Assembly: GCF_035222375.1 (NCBI RefSeq)
Contig: NW_026946365.1
Span: 124,001-188,000, forward strand
Direction of reading: 5' to 3'
DNA from: Podospora pseudocomata
Taxonomy: Eukaryota; Ascomycota; Sordariomycetes; Sordariales; Podosporaceae
Length of the DNA: 64,000 bases
Shown piece by piece: positions 53,174 to 63,749 of the stretch. The translations under genes were made by a program, and so were the position numbers. Position 1 is the first letter of the stretch, and each line of letters begins with the position of its first letter. Under the pieces are notes generated by a model that saw only the letters and a list, made by a program, of their open reading frames with translations, did no database searches and was not told where the DNA came from.

Positions 53174-54131
53174 TTTGCTGTTTGTTCTTCTTGTTTTTCT
53201 CTTGGCTCGAGACAAACCGGGCTAAGGGGCAAGGGACAGAGAGCCAAAGGCGTTCAGCGTGAAATCTTGCCCTTTTCTGCTTCTGGAGGCTGAATCACTT
53301 GGGGGGGGATGCTCAGGCGTGCAACCAGTCTGAAGTCCATATGGTGGAGTGGTATTGGCAAAGAGTATTGCTGGGCGGCCATACAGGTGGTGACAAGGCG
53401 GGAGAGACACGGACACAGGGCCGGCGATACGGTGAAGAGAAAAGAGCAGTCGCACTCGGCTTGGACTTTGATTATTATATAGCATTCTTGCTGTTCACTC
53501 TGTCCTAAAAAGTCCTTCTGTCAGTCCTTCGAGAAAAACTATGGTGGATCAGAGCCAAGAAAGTCGAGACAGCAACGCCAAGCCGGCTCGCCTTCTCGCG
53601 AAGAGGGACATTACCTAACAAGCATCCGACCACAGGGTGGGCCTGGGATTATCAACCCTTAGATTGGACGGTGCTTGATTTCGACCACGTAATGTCGGCA
53701 GCAGTATCCTGGTGCCATCACCATGTTGTTACATTTTTTGAAAAGTTTGCAGGCCACAGGGAAAAAATCAAACAGAGCCACAATGTGTCAGCGAATGTCG
53801 ATAGGCTGGCACGTATTGCTCAAAGATGCATAGGATCAGGGATCAGGGGTCACCAGCTCAGTACAACCCTAACCCTTTTGAAATGGGTGGAAAGGAGGCG
53901 AAAAGGGGTAGAAGTGAATGTCAACAAACAGTTACTCATGGCAACCGAAACAGCAGGTTGTCCATTTGGTCTGGCAGGTAAGTAAACTGACTAACATTTC
54001 TCCTTTTTTGGCAAATGCCCTAGCTTTCAGACATTGAGAAAACAAGGCTAGTATGTCTGAGTGTATACAGGTAAGATTAAGAAGATAACCTACTCAAGGA
54101 TAGGTGATATATAATATCGCAGTTACTGCTG
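53174..54131. other. Intergenic, boundary between gene-rich and transposon-rich DNA
   Basis: This is the promoter of the TTL-like gene on the left. From about 53650 rightward composition shifts toward AT with no gene. A short frame at 53671-53985 has no features. Confidence 0.45.
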
Positions 54132-54477
54132 TGCGTCACAGTTAAGCCAACGGGCAGGTCAGACAGTACGAGTGGCGCGGGACGCGCTCAGTCAATCGTT
54201 AGAATAGATAAGGGCAACCAATCAGAAGGTGATCAGGGTGATCGGGACATAATCATCATGATCACGGACAAAGCCAATCAGACCGTGAGCAGAGTGATCA
54301 GGGCATAATCACAATAATCACTAGCAGGGCCAGTCAGGACGTAATCAAAGCAGCTTGGCTATAATTAGTTTAAAATCCTAAGGTCTATTGTTAAAATGCA
54401 GCATTTATTCATGGAATTTTACAGCACTTGCTTATGGAATTCTGCGCCCACATTGTTCCCAACAGCTCGCCCACAAT
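54132..54477 (+). mobile_element. LTR-like fossil, diverged
   Basis: The sequence begins TGCGTCACAGTTAAGCCAAC and has about the same length as the LTR-like piece at 58023-58356. The two are in opposite orientation, and only the first ~60 bp and the last ~25 bp can still be aligned by eye. It contains repeated GTGATCAGG-type units. It is an old, broken LTR of an LTR retrotransposon. The family cannot be stated beyond that. Confidence 0.5.
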
Positions 54478-54956
54478 GCTCTCAACGGCTCCCGAGACTC
54501 CTCACCGGATCTCCGGACAGACTCTTGACCGGACCTCCGAACAATGAGCGATACGAGCACCTTATCGGCAACGAGATCATAGATCCAAGCCACTGGGGCC
54601 ACCGAGCGATAGGGAGCGATAAGGATGATAAGGAAGTTCAGGTGCTCATAAAGAGCCCTCTTCCAATTGCAATGGTATTCCTGCTTCTTTCTTTCCTTAA
54701 GATATAATAAGTCAAGTCAGTCAATAAGATTGATCATTTACAGTATCTTATATATGAGACTACAACATCTCAGTTCACTACTCTCTGTATTTGCAGGTAA
54801 TACCTGTTGCACTTTCTTCCTTCGACAACCACGTCGTCGTACTTAGCAGCACAGTCCGAGACTCGCCAAGTTCTTGGGTAATTGCTTCACCCTCCTGTGA
54901 CCCCTGTAGTAACAGTGCTCTCAGCGACCCCATATAAAAACATAATATAAATTATA
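54478..54956 (+). repeat. Left arm of a 479-bp inverted repeat
   Basis: This arm matches the reverse complement of 57527-58005 over its full length, with no difference that I could find by eye, and ends in the TA target of the first pogo derivative. It has no complete gene. A frame of about 90 codons is shared by both arms. It probably is internal sequence of an LTR-type element, copied in inverted orientation. Confidence 0.85.
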
Positions 54957-56144
54957 ATCGTTAGTATTTAAACTAACGTGGTTTATAAGCGAAAGCGCCA
55001 CACTCCCTGCACCCACACTGCAAATACAAGAACAATTCCACCAAAACAGCTCAAAACAATTAAAAATACTTGGAATTATCTTCCTCAGACGTTTCTACAA
55101 CTATCTGACATGTGCGCGCATTATGACCAGGCTCGCCGCAGTTGCCACAACGTCGCGCACGCGTCTCGGTCCTCGGCTTCCGACCACTACCTACCTGCGT
55201 TTCCTCCATTATCTGCGCCTCAACATCTCTCTGACCCTGCAAATCCTGTGCATCTTGTACAGAGAGTGATCCTCCTTGCCGAACACGTTGCTTTTTGGCC
55301 CTTCGGCGCTTGCTTAGTGCTTCATTTGCTGCTCGGAGACTCTGGTTCTCTACCTTCAATAATGCTAACTGATGCATTATCCTGGACGTTCCTTTCGCAA
55401 GGACGTCAACTGCCTTTAAAATCTCAGTTGGAGAGCTATTCTGATGCTGTGCAATCCGAGACTTGATGAGATTAGATTGTGAAGAGGCTTCAGTTGGGTT
55501 GTTTGGCGTTTTAGAGACCCATCATAAACCCCGTCTCATCAAAGTTGTAGATGTCCACCTCCAGAATACCATACTTCGCAATTGTGTTCCGTACAAGTGT
55601 AAACCAGCCGCCAATAACCTCTGGATCTTCGCATAGGGCCCTTTGGTAGTCGTACTTCCGATTAAAACGCGTAGTGAGTTCTGGTTGCCGTTTAACAAAG
55701 TTGTGCGCCCAGAGCGCGCCGACGCGTCCCGCATCGCGTTCGGCAAGCAATCGGTTGGCCATATCTTCCACACCAGACAAGCGAGGAGGAAATCCTTTCA
55801 AATCTAGGTTGATAATATATTGAATAATAACAGACTCTTCTAGAGTAGTCAGCTTCCGCGAGTTGGCTGAAATATCGCGTCGTGATGGCTGACCCTGCTT
55901 GCGGCGACCCAGCTTCCGATGATCGACAGAATAGATCTTTGCTGCAGCTCTTAGGCTTAGTTTCGGGTCATTCTTCATCGCATCGAGGGCCAAGATTATG
56001 CTACTTTCATCGTTTTTTTGAGGCATGTTCAGTTGTAGAGAAGGAGGATGAAGAAGGGAGATGTTACGTGTGGATCAATTGCGTGGCGCTTTCGCTTATC
56101 TGGCGCTTTCGCTTATAAACCACGTTAGTTTAAATACTAACGAT
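54957..56144 (-). mobile_element. Fot1/pogo-family DNA transposon, internally deleted copy (element 1)
   Basis: A 1188-bp element bounded by TA (54955-54956 and 56145-56146) with terminal inverted repeats of about 41 bp that start ATCGTTAGTATTTAAACTAA. Reading leftward it encodes the N-terminal part of a pogo transposase. The helix-turn-helix start is MPQKNDESSIILALDAMKND, then LSLRAAAKIYSV, a CENP-B-type region ending RQPELTTRFNRKYDY, and IYNFDETGFMMG with the first catalytic Asp. After FMMG the sequence jumps to the C-terminal region VSKTPNN...SSPTEILKAVD. That ends in a CCHC zinc knuckle (CGNCGEPGHNARTC). The missing block holds the rest of the catalytic core, so the copy cannot move by itself but its ends are intact. 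Confidence 0.88.
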
Positions 56145-56146
56145 TA

Positions 56147-57526
56147 ACGTATATTATAAGCGAGTCGTACATATAAGCGAGTCGTACAGTCTCCACCACC
56201 CTACAACAACTATCCTCAATTGCAACATAACAACACTAGAAATCAACTCTAATTACATCAGAAACAGCCGAATCAGACGATTCTACAGCCTCCTGGCAAG
56301 TACGTGCATTATGGCCAGGCTTGCCGCATACAACACAGCATTGAACCTTTGTACGAGCACCCCCTACACCACTACCATCCAGCTGCGTTTCTTCCACTGC
56401 CTCCCCACCCACGGCCTTCTGGTCTAGTAGATCGTGTGCATCCTGCACAGTAAGTGATCCTCCAAGCCGCACACGTGTTTTTTTGGCTCTCCTGCGCTTG
56501 CTTAGTGCCTCGTTGGCAAGGTGGTACTGCGCGGCCAAGATGATAAAAGGAGGGATGGCCCAACCGAGGGCATTAACTCCCTGGATTACCGTTGCCCATT
56601 CGCGGTTACCAGGCTGGGCTAGTTTCGCCTTACTAAGGCCGTCCGAGGTCGTAACTACCATGCCCGCGAAGATAATACCCATGTTACGTCCCAAGCGTAA
56701 TACCCCTATACAGGAACCACTGGGTGGTACCCGAGGTGCTGGGCACCTCAGCCAATCATTGGGCCAGGGATGGAAAGACCCACAAGCCCCCGTGCAACCA
56801 ATCAGGAGTTGCTCAGTCTGATCAGTGGCCAAGACCACTGAGCACACTGAGCAAGGTACAAAGATACTTCAGAAATATATGTAGACAGCTTGACATAAAT
56901 AGGGGGGAGCGCCGGGCGCTCCCCGTATCGAGGAATCTGATTCCTCATGCAAGCAATTCAAGTTCATTTGTCTACAATCTACTTTCAGTAGCTCTTTGTT
57001 AGAACAACCTGTTGTTGACAGTGAACCCGTGTCTGAGACGCTTGTCACAACCTTCGATCATCCTGTCATATTCACCTTCGGCGTACTGCCTTGCAGTCTG
57101 TATCCATTCCTGGTGCAGGTTGTAACAGGGGTGCGTCGCGTACGCGTAGCAGTTGGTTGGCCATATCATCTAACTACGCAATCTTGGTGGAAAAGCTCGC
57201 GTACATAGCTCAATAATATATCGGACAATAGCTTCCTCTTCCGATTGAGTCAGCTTTTTCGAATTGGGTGTTATATCGCGTCGTGCAGGCCGGCCGGCGC
57301 GTCGGTTAGAGAGAGTCATAGCTGGTACGTTGTAGAGCTTAGCTGCAGCTCGGAGGCTTAATTTTTCATTGATTCGAAGAGCCTCAAGGGCTAAGAGTAT
57401 CCTGGCTTCCTTTGAAGTAGGAGGCATATTGGGTTGTGGAAAAAATTGATGTTAGGTGTAAGGAGGGCGCGTCGTGGTGGAGACTGTACGACTCGCTTAT
57501 ATGTACGACTCGCTTATAATATACGT
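56147..57526 (-). mobile_element. Fot1/pogo-family DNA transposon, internally deleted copy (element 2)
   Basis: A 1380-bp element with about 54-bp terminal inverted repeats starting ACGTATATTATAAGCGAGTC. The 15-nt unit ATAAGCGAGTCGTAC is repeated twice inside each. It shares TA 56145-56146 with element 1 and has TA 57527-57528 on the right. Reading leftward it has a transposase N-terminus (MPPTSKEARILLALEALRIN, LSLRAAAKLYNVPAMTLSNR) to RAFPPRL. An inserted LTR-like piece (56682-57127) follows, then the block MGIIFAGMVVTTSDGLSKAK to WAIPPFIILAAQYHLA. A second internal deletion leads to a C-terminus with a zinc knuckle (CVVCGKPGHNARTC). It belongs to the same family as element 1 but is a different lineage, because the terminal repeats differ. 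It is non-autonomous. Confidence 0.85.
56682..57127 (-). mobile_element. Solo-LTR-like fossil inside pogo element 2
   Basis: A 446-bp piece with TGTTAC/GTAACA inverted ends, lying where transposase homology of element 2 breaks off on both sides. No internal retrotransposon domains and no clear target duplication are visible. It is a solo LTR or LTR fragment of an LTR retrotransposon, younger than its pogo host copy. Confidence 0.55.
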
Positions 57527-58005
57527 TATAATTTATATTATGTTTTTATATGGGGTCGCTGAGAGCACTGTTACTACAGGGGTCACAGGAGGGTGAAGCA
57601 ATTACCCAAGAACTTGGCGAGTCTCGGACTGTGCTGCTAAGTACGACGACGTGGTTGTCGAAGGAAGAAAGTGCAACAGGTATTACCTGCAAATACAGAG
57701 AGTAGTGAACTGAGATGTTGTAGTCTCATATATAAGATACTGTAAATGATCAATCTTATTGACTGACTTGACTTATTATATCTTAAGGAAAGAAAGAAGC
57801 AGGAATACCATTGCAATTGGAAGAGGGCTCTTTATGAGCACCTGAACTTCCTTATCATCCTTATCGCTCCCTATCGCTCGGTGGCCCCAGTGGCTTGGAT
57901 CTATGATCTCGTTGCCGATAAGGTGCTCGTATCGCTCATTGTTCGGAGGTCCGGTCAAGAGTCTGTCCGGAGATCCGGTGAGGAGTCTCGGGAGCCGTTG
58001 AGAGC
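57527..58005 (-). repeat. Right arm of the 479-bp inverted repeat
   Basis: This is the mirror copy of 54478-54956 with the same length and, by eye, the same sequence. With the two pogo copies removed the arms would meet as a near-perfect palindrome centred on AT-rich sequence (...AATTATATAATT...). Confidence 0.85.
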
Positions 58006-58022
58006 GCTTGTGGGTGAGCCGT

Positions 58023-58356
58023 TGTGACGAACCCCTATCCAGAACCTCTGAAAGGGACACTGGTTGAAGGCACTTCTGAATAATCCTGGTTCGGTGCAGC
58101 TAAACAGTGCACAACAAGATGTCTCAATGTAAACACAAGATACCGTGAATGAAAGTGTGAATTGCATACTGCAGAACTGTCTATCTACACCAGCCAGTTC
58201 CTCCGTATATATAGACCTCGTGGTCTCCTGGATCATTAACCCTTGGCAATGATCCCACAGGTAAGGCTACTCCCGTCCTATTGGTTCTACTAGCGATTGG
58301 CTGTGCGCGTTGCGCCCCGCACACGGTCTGGCTTGCCTGTTGGCTTAACTGTGACA
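58023..58356 (-). mobile_element. LTR-like fossil outside the right arm
   Basis: About 334 bp, starting TGTGACGAACC and ending CTGTGACA on the plus strand. It contains TATATATA and other promoter-like AT motifs near 58205. It faces the related but diverged fossil at 54132-54477 across the inverted arms. It is an LTR of an LTR retrotransposon and no coding internal region is attached. Confidence 0.55.
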
Positions 58357-60580
58357 TACCTTGCCTGGTGACAAGAACCAATCGACGAGCCACACTGCCG
58401 CGATGTTGAAGTAAGTAAAATAAATAGCATACGACCTCCTAATCTACGACTGCGATCAAATCTTCCGGGCATGGCTTCTATCAAGTGATGACTGACCTCG
58501 GGAAACAAGGCTTGGGCTTGTTTGGTGTTTTTTGTGGCAAAGGACAGTATCTAGTTCTTGTGATGTATTTACTGCACGGTGTGGTTCCTACGGTGAGTTC
58601 CTACAAGTCCCGACAGTTTCAAAATGCTTTCAGCATCAGGTAGGCTCCGGTTTCCAAGAATGTCGGGTAGCCTATAAGGAGCTTGTCCTTGGGCCCCTGG
58701 CATTGAACCACTAACCCCGCAACGTGACACTACAGACAGAACGGTGGTCAAAAGCATGCACGCTGAGAGATTCCTTCAAGAGTACATGCCAGGTGCAACA
58801 TCATTAACAAGACACTGCCCCAAATCCTTCGTCTGGCCTGTCTGGCTGTCTGCGTTCAGTATCTGCCCAAAACCTACAGGTGACACCGTGACACCTGACC
58901 TGATGTGCGAGCCATCATACATATCCTTCCATCTGCAACGCATCACTCAATAAAAGACTCGTGTTCCACGACAGATGTGTGGAGTATCCCTATGCCGCTT
59001 GACATCAGTCAGAGCATTCTGTCCCTTGTTGCATGTCCGCCAAAGCCGGCCTTCATACGTCACATGCTCCCAGAAACCACCTTTGGGCACCGAGCCCTTC
59101 ATAGCTGTACCGACGCCTGTCCAGGTCACACAGACTAGGCCACGGGTTCATCTGCACCTTGGACAGCAACACCCGCATATTTCCTCTTGGTAGTTTCCTG
59201 CATTGGGCGTCTTTCACCTCCTGGAAACAGCACCACCCAAATTTTGATGCGGCATTTTTGTTAGTGGGTGAGAACGGCATGACCATGGCATGTTTGGGCG
59301 TGACCAGCCGCAAAAGTTGGACCGTGTAACCTTCCTCTCCTACCAGGTATTGATTCTAAAACATTGAGAAAACCAGTCAAAAGCATTGCTCGGTTTCTAT
59401 CTCGTCAAGGAAGCGGGCACTTTTGGCAGTCTAAGTGGACGCGAGTGAGCTACCACCTTGGAGAAAGTAGTGCCTCGTGATTGGCGTGGCTTATGATAGC
59501 ACTCTTGCTAGACCTGGTTTTTGGGGGTTCTGTTTGCCTGGTCCCCGATGAAAAGCCACTGAGAACATGAATCAAACAACCCCGTAATCGAGCCTCATCA
59601 CTATGAAACAGGTAACTGGTACTTTGCTACCTAAGCAGCTTCATAGCTGTCTAAATCCTGATGGTACCGTGAGGTTGGCCTGGTTCTCTCATTGTGCAGC
59701 CACGTATGGGCCCAGAATATGTTCCTGGTTAGAACAATAGGCATATCACACGGCGAAGCAATATCGATACGCGCATGAACCATGAGTGTCCATTCGGCAC
59801 ACATAACCTCTAACCAGCTATAATGTCTTGACATGCATGATGATGATCACTACCGCAGCGAAGCCACAAAGCGCGACTTGGGCGAACGCAATTCCTATAC
59901 CTTACTAGATACTCGGCTACTGTGAAGCCCAACCCAACGGAATTGATCCATGGTGCTGATTTCGGATTGCCCGAACCATCCAGCCTGGCCCAACCTTCTC
60001 AATTTGTGCACAAACAACGTTTACGGGGTAGAGGTATATTGGTGATGTTTGAAGCGCACCGGAGCCTGGCACATGGTCTCAACCGACGGAGGTAGATTGA
60101 CCATTCACTGCAGTTTTACTTTCATCCAAGTAACCAAGGTAGACAGGTTCTGAACTTGCCAAAATTGTGTGTCACTCTTGGGCCCAAACATTATGCTTCT
60201 TCGCTGAAAAAAGGTGAAAACATAGAGTTGGGCATCCGTATAAAAGATTTTGATGGTGGTCATCTGCTTATAGATCATGGTAGCAAGGCCCACTTTCATG
60301 GGCAGCTGAATAGAAATATAACTTGGGGTATGTCTAGAATAATCTGTTAGTTATGATAGATATCGCTGCGCAGTCCTGACAAGCCAGGAACGGTCCCATC
60401 TTACGCTTGAGCCCGAAAGTATCTGCCTGCAGGAAACAATAACGACCTTGCCTGCCACCGAGTCAGGTATTCTGCCCTTGCCAGTTCGACACTACACGAT
60501 CAGCCACTGGCTATATTCCAATTACTACCTACCTGGTGCATTACTTACCTACTCAATCACTGTTTGCTCTGGTCTAAAAC
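58357..60580. other. 2.2-kb gene-poor region
   Basis: Only frames under about 90 codons are present, without domains, splice continuity or repeats that I can recognise. It may contain eroded transposon DNA. I see nothing specific. Confidence 0.45.
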
Positions 60581-61211
60581 ATGAGTCTGTTCATTGTAAG
60601 ATCATTCGCCGCATTTTTCTAGGAAGCTTTTAAACTGACAGAGTTTCTACCTAGGGCAGCAAATCTGCTTCTTCTCGTCAGGGTAGTCATATTTACCGTG
60701 ATAAGCACCCTTCCTTCAGCCATGGCTCCCGCAACAAGTATCGCGGTCGCGACCCCAAGGTCTCTGGTGCCACCCTAGTTGAAAATGAAGCTGGCGATCG
60801 ACCTCTCACTGGCACCTCATTCTTATTTGTGGTCAACGAACTCAACAACAACTATGAGGCTCAGACTCACGGAAGCGAGCCACTTCGAGATCAGTGGTTG
60901 AACTTCATGCCCCCTGAACGCGCGGAGGAGTACTTGGATGAATGGCCGGGAATGGTATTCCGGTATCTGCAGGAACCGCAAGGCGGCGTCATCACTCCGG
61001 CTGATGAGTATCGGTGGTGAGTTACCGAAACGAGAAACCAAACAGAAAAGAAGTTTGCTGACGCAGCCACGGTATCAAAACAACAGGTACCGCCCTGGCC
61101 GAGGACACGAAGGTCATATCGTTCGAGTCGATACGGCAGGCAACATCACCGGCCACCCCATTATTTGCCGTCAAGCGACCATTTTCTCCTGTAGCAACCA
61201 CCTACCCGTGA
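60581..61211 (+). CDS. Possible three-exon gene, 173 aa, unrecognised
   Basis: The model has a 15-nt first exon (60581-60595, MSLFI), then 60655-61016 and 61067-61211, with introns of 59 and 50 bp showing GTAAGA/ACTGAC/CTAG and GTGAGT/GCTGAC/GCAG signals. The spliced frame is complete and ends in TGA. Residues are mixed, with RDKHPSFSHGSRNKYRGRDP, TSFLFVVNELNNNYEAQTHG and MPPERAEEYLDEWPGMVFRY. No motif is familiar. The support is splice-signal quality and the frame only. An alternative continuation beyond 61211 in another frame (VDTAGNITGHPIICRQATIF onward) is also open for over 100 codons. The true structure may be longer or the locus may be decayed. Confidence 0.35.
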
Positions 61212-63749
61212 TTGTTGGGCCTGGTGACGCATCTCTTGGTAACTCGCGAGTTGTACGCCATGTCCTGGACAGCGACAACATGTTTTACTGGAGCCTCCTG
61301 CATATTAGCCGCTGGGATGATGGCTCCAACATCAGTTATGTCAACTCCGAGGGGCGAGGTGTGCCTTCTGTCGTCGGTAGAAACCCTTCCTGGATTCCCT
61401 CGCTCGTTCCTCAGGTATATTCGAATCCAAATGCAAACCTGGTGTCAGGTGGGCTGTCTGGTGACTTGTCCGTATTGATTGGACTTATGGCTTTCCACAG
61501 CAGGGTAGGAAGGGCGAGTGACGTGTTCATCTCGCAAAAATGGCATCACAATCGGTGGATTGGAAGTCAGCACGCACCGACACATGGTAAGTTAATCGCT
61601 CTATGTGCCTCCACCCCCAACATGAAGAGTGTTTCTGAACGTCTGGCTAACGGCACAAATAGTGCCAAGAACCCAAGAGGAAAATCCGCGCGGGTTTTTT
61701 GTCCAAGTGTGTCTGGACAATCTGGTAAGGGGATTGGAGGACAGCGGTGAGAACAACATCCGGGCTGAGGACTGCTTGCAGCATGTTTTGGCACTGGAAT
61801 GGCACAGTGTTCTTGTCAGAGAGAACTGACCAAGATCAAACTAGGTACTTTCGGGGTAGCTTCGCACCATTTATTCGAGCCTTATTTCATGACTCCGAGT
61901 AGAGGGCTGAGCACCGGGTACCTAGTAATTCAATATATATGGCGGTACTGGTGAATACACACATATTTTCTTTGCATACCGAAGTCCCCAGCCGCATCCT
62001 GATGTCCCAGATAACCAAGCCGTCATCACGATTACCTCCCCAACAGCGGGTTGGCGATGTGCCATGTGGGATAAGCTCTTTGCATATTTCACAGCTTGGA
62101 TCTCCTTGTTTGGGCTGACTTATCATTGCCACACTTTGCCAGGCGACAAGACTATTGATTCCGAGCTTTCCACCACCCTCTACATGGTTGGCTAACGTCA
62201 AGGAGGCGTTGGGTCGGTGAGTAAACACCCTTTCGGACTCGCTCACCAACATCCCGCCAAGTTCCGAGAATAAGCAATGTGATTTGTTTCCACTCCTACA
62301 AAATATTTGGTTGGTGGCTCATGTTGGCATCCTACCTACTATCTGTAGTTGGAGCTCGGAAATCCTTTCGTTTCTCCAAGCGCCTACATTGAAAACCACC
62401 ATCCGAACATCAAGAAGCCCAGGGTGTGATATGGATACCATCTACCTGTGTCCAGTAAGCCTGAATGCTGGCGGCACTGCACTGAAAAATAGCGTGGGCG
62501 CCATGATGCTTACCTGACATGTAGCTCTTTCAATCTGGTGGGATATCAGATATTTCTCGGCAGCGGAGAGCTTTGTCTACAAGTCTGATGGAGACAAACA
62601 CCGAACCGTCGCGTTGGGCCTGGGCAGATTCACATGTGCTTATTTTTGTGTCTGGTGACTTTGGCCGAAACAGCTTCCAGAATCTTCCCTAGACAGGAAT
62701 GGCAGGCGATGTCAGAGTTCCAAAACAGGTCGACAAATTCACACACCCAGGCAACATAGCACTAATGCATCCTGCTCAGCTCACATGGTTGCATTGGGGG
62801 TCCCAACAAGAGTGTGTGTGGAGGCCCATCTGCGTCTCTGTTTCGCTACCAGCAATGGGTATTGGGATAAGAAATATCTTGATAGGTAGATCGCCAGCCT
62901 CAAACCAGCCACAACAGTACCAACGGGTCCTTCAATGCATGACAGAAGTAGGTAGTGAGAAAGAGTTGCGACTGAATGTTTTGCTGGACCGAGCTTCAGC
63001 TCAACAACATCGGGCTTTGAGAACGCGGCAAGATAACCAAAAAAAATCATATAGAGTGTAGGCTACGTACCTAGGTCCCGATCAAATCTGTGCTTCAAAT
63101 TCAAATACAGATGATGGAGGGGTGAGACGGATGACGTTATGACAATGCTTGGGAAGAGTAAGCAGCCTGGCACCCGACTCCTCTATGGCTTCTCCGGCTG
63201 GCGGTGTGGGAATTACGTCTCTCATTGCCGTTGCAGATAACGATCAGACCAATAGTCTGCAGGGCGAACACTTCAAGGTCATGTTCAACTGGATCACGAG
63301 CCAGCTGCAAGAATCTGCCTGGCTCCTGGCATTCCAATCTCGAGAGACCCATGTATCTTGACAAATAGCAGTTCTTCAATCACGTCTGACTTGCATGCTC
63401 TCCGATTAAGTGATGTGCTGAGTAAAATGACAAAATCTAAAGTACCGAGCGGACCGATTCCCTTTTGCGATCAGGTACCCGACCCGTAGCTTGCAAGCAG
63501 CTGCGATGTGTCATGCACCGAACAATCAGGTGTCATTGGCTTCATGCCACGCTGTTCTCTCTTGCTAGGCTACCCACTGAGCATGAAGAGGGGGCCAGAG
63601 AATGGTGGCTGACCATCAATTAACCAGTTTGAGCGTAGAAACGAAATCTTACTTGCATGATCTCAGGTCAGGAACGAGAGAGCTCAAGGAGTCAAGAGCA
63701 AACGTGAACTTTCGTGAAGTGTGGCGTGTGGCAGTGCAATAAATTTTAC
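61212..63749. other. 2.5-kb region without a supportable gene
   Basis: Open frames at 61212-61750, 61887-62252 (minus) and 63149-63361 have residue composition not clearly random, but no starts, domains or consistent splice pattern could be defended. No repeat family is recognised. Confidence 0.4.

Noticed and set aside
52304-53293. 329-codon plus-strand frame opposite the TTL-like gene
   Set aside because: It mirrors the codon structure of the real gene on the other strand, and its residues form no known fold.
54396-54707. 103-codon frame in the left inverted arm considered as a gene
   Set aside because: The same frame occurs in the right arm only because the arms are copies, and it has no start context or family similarity.
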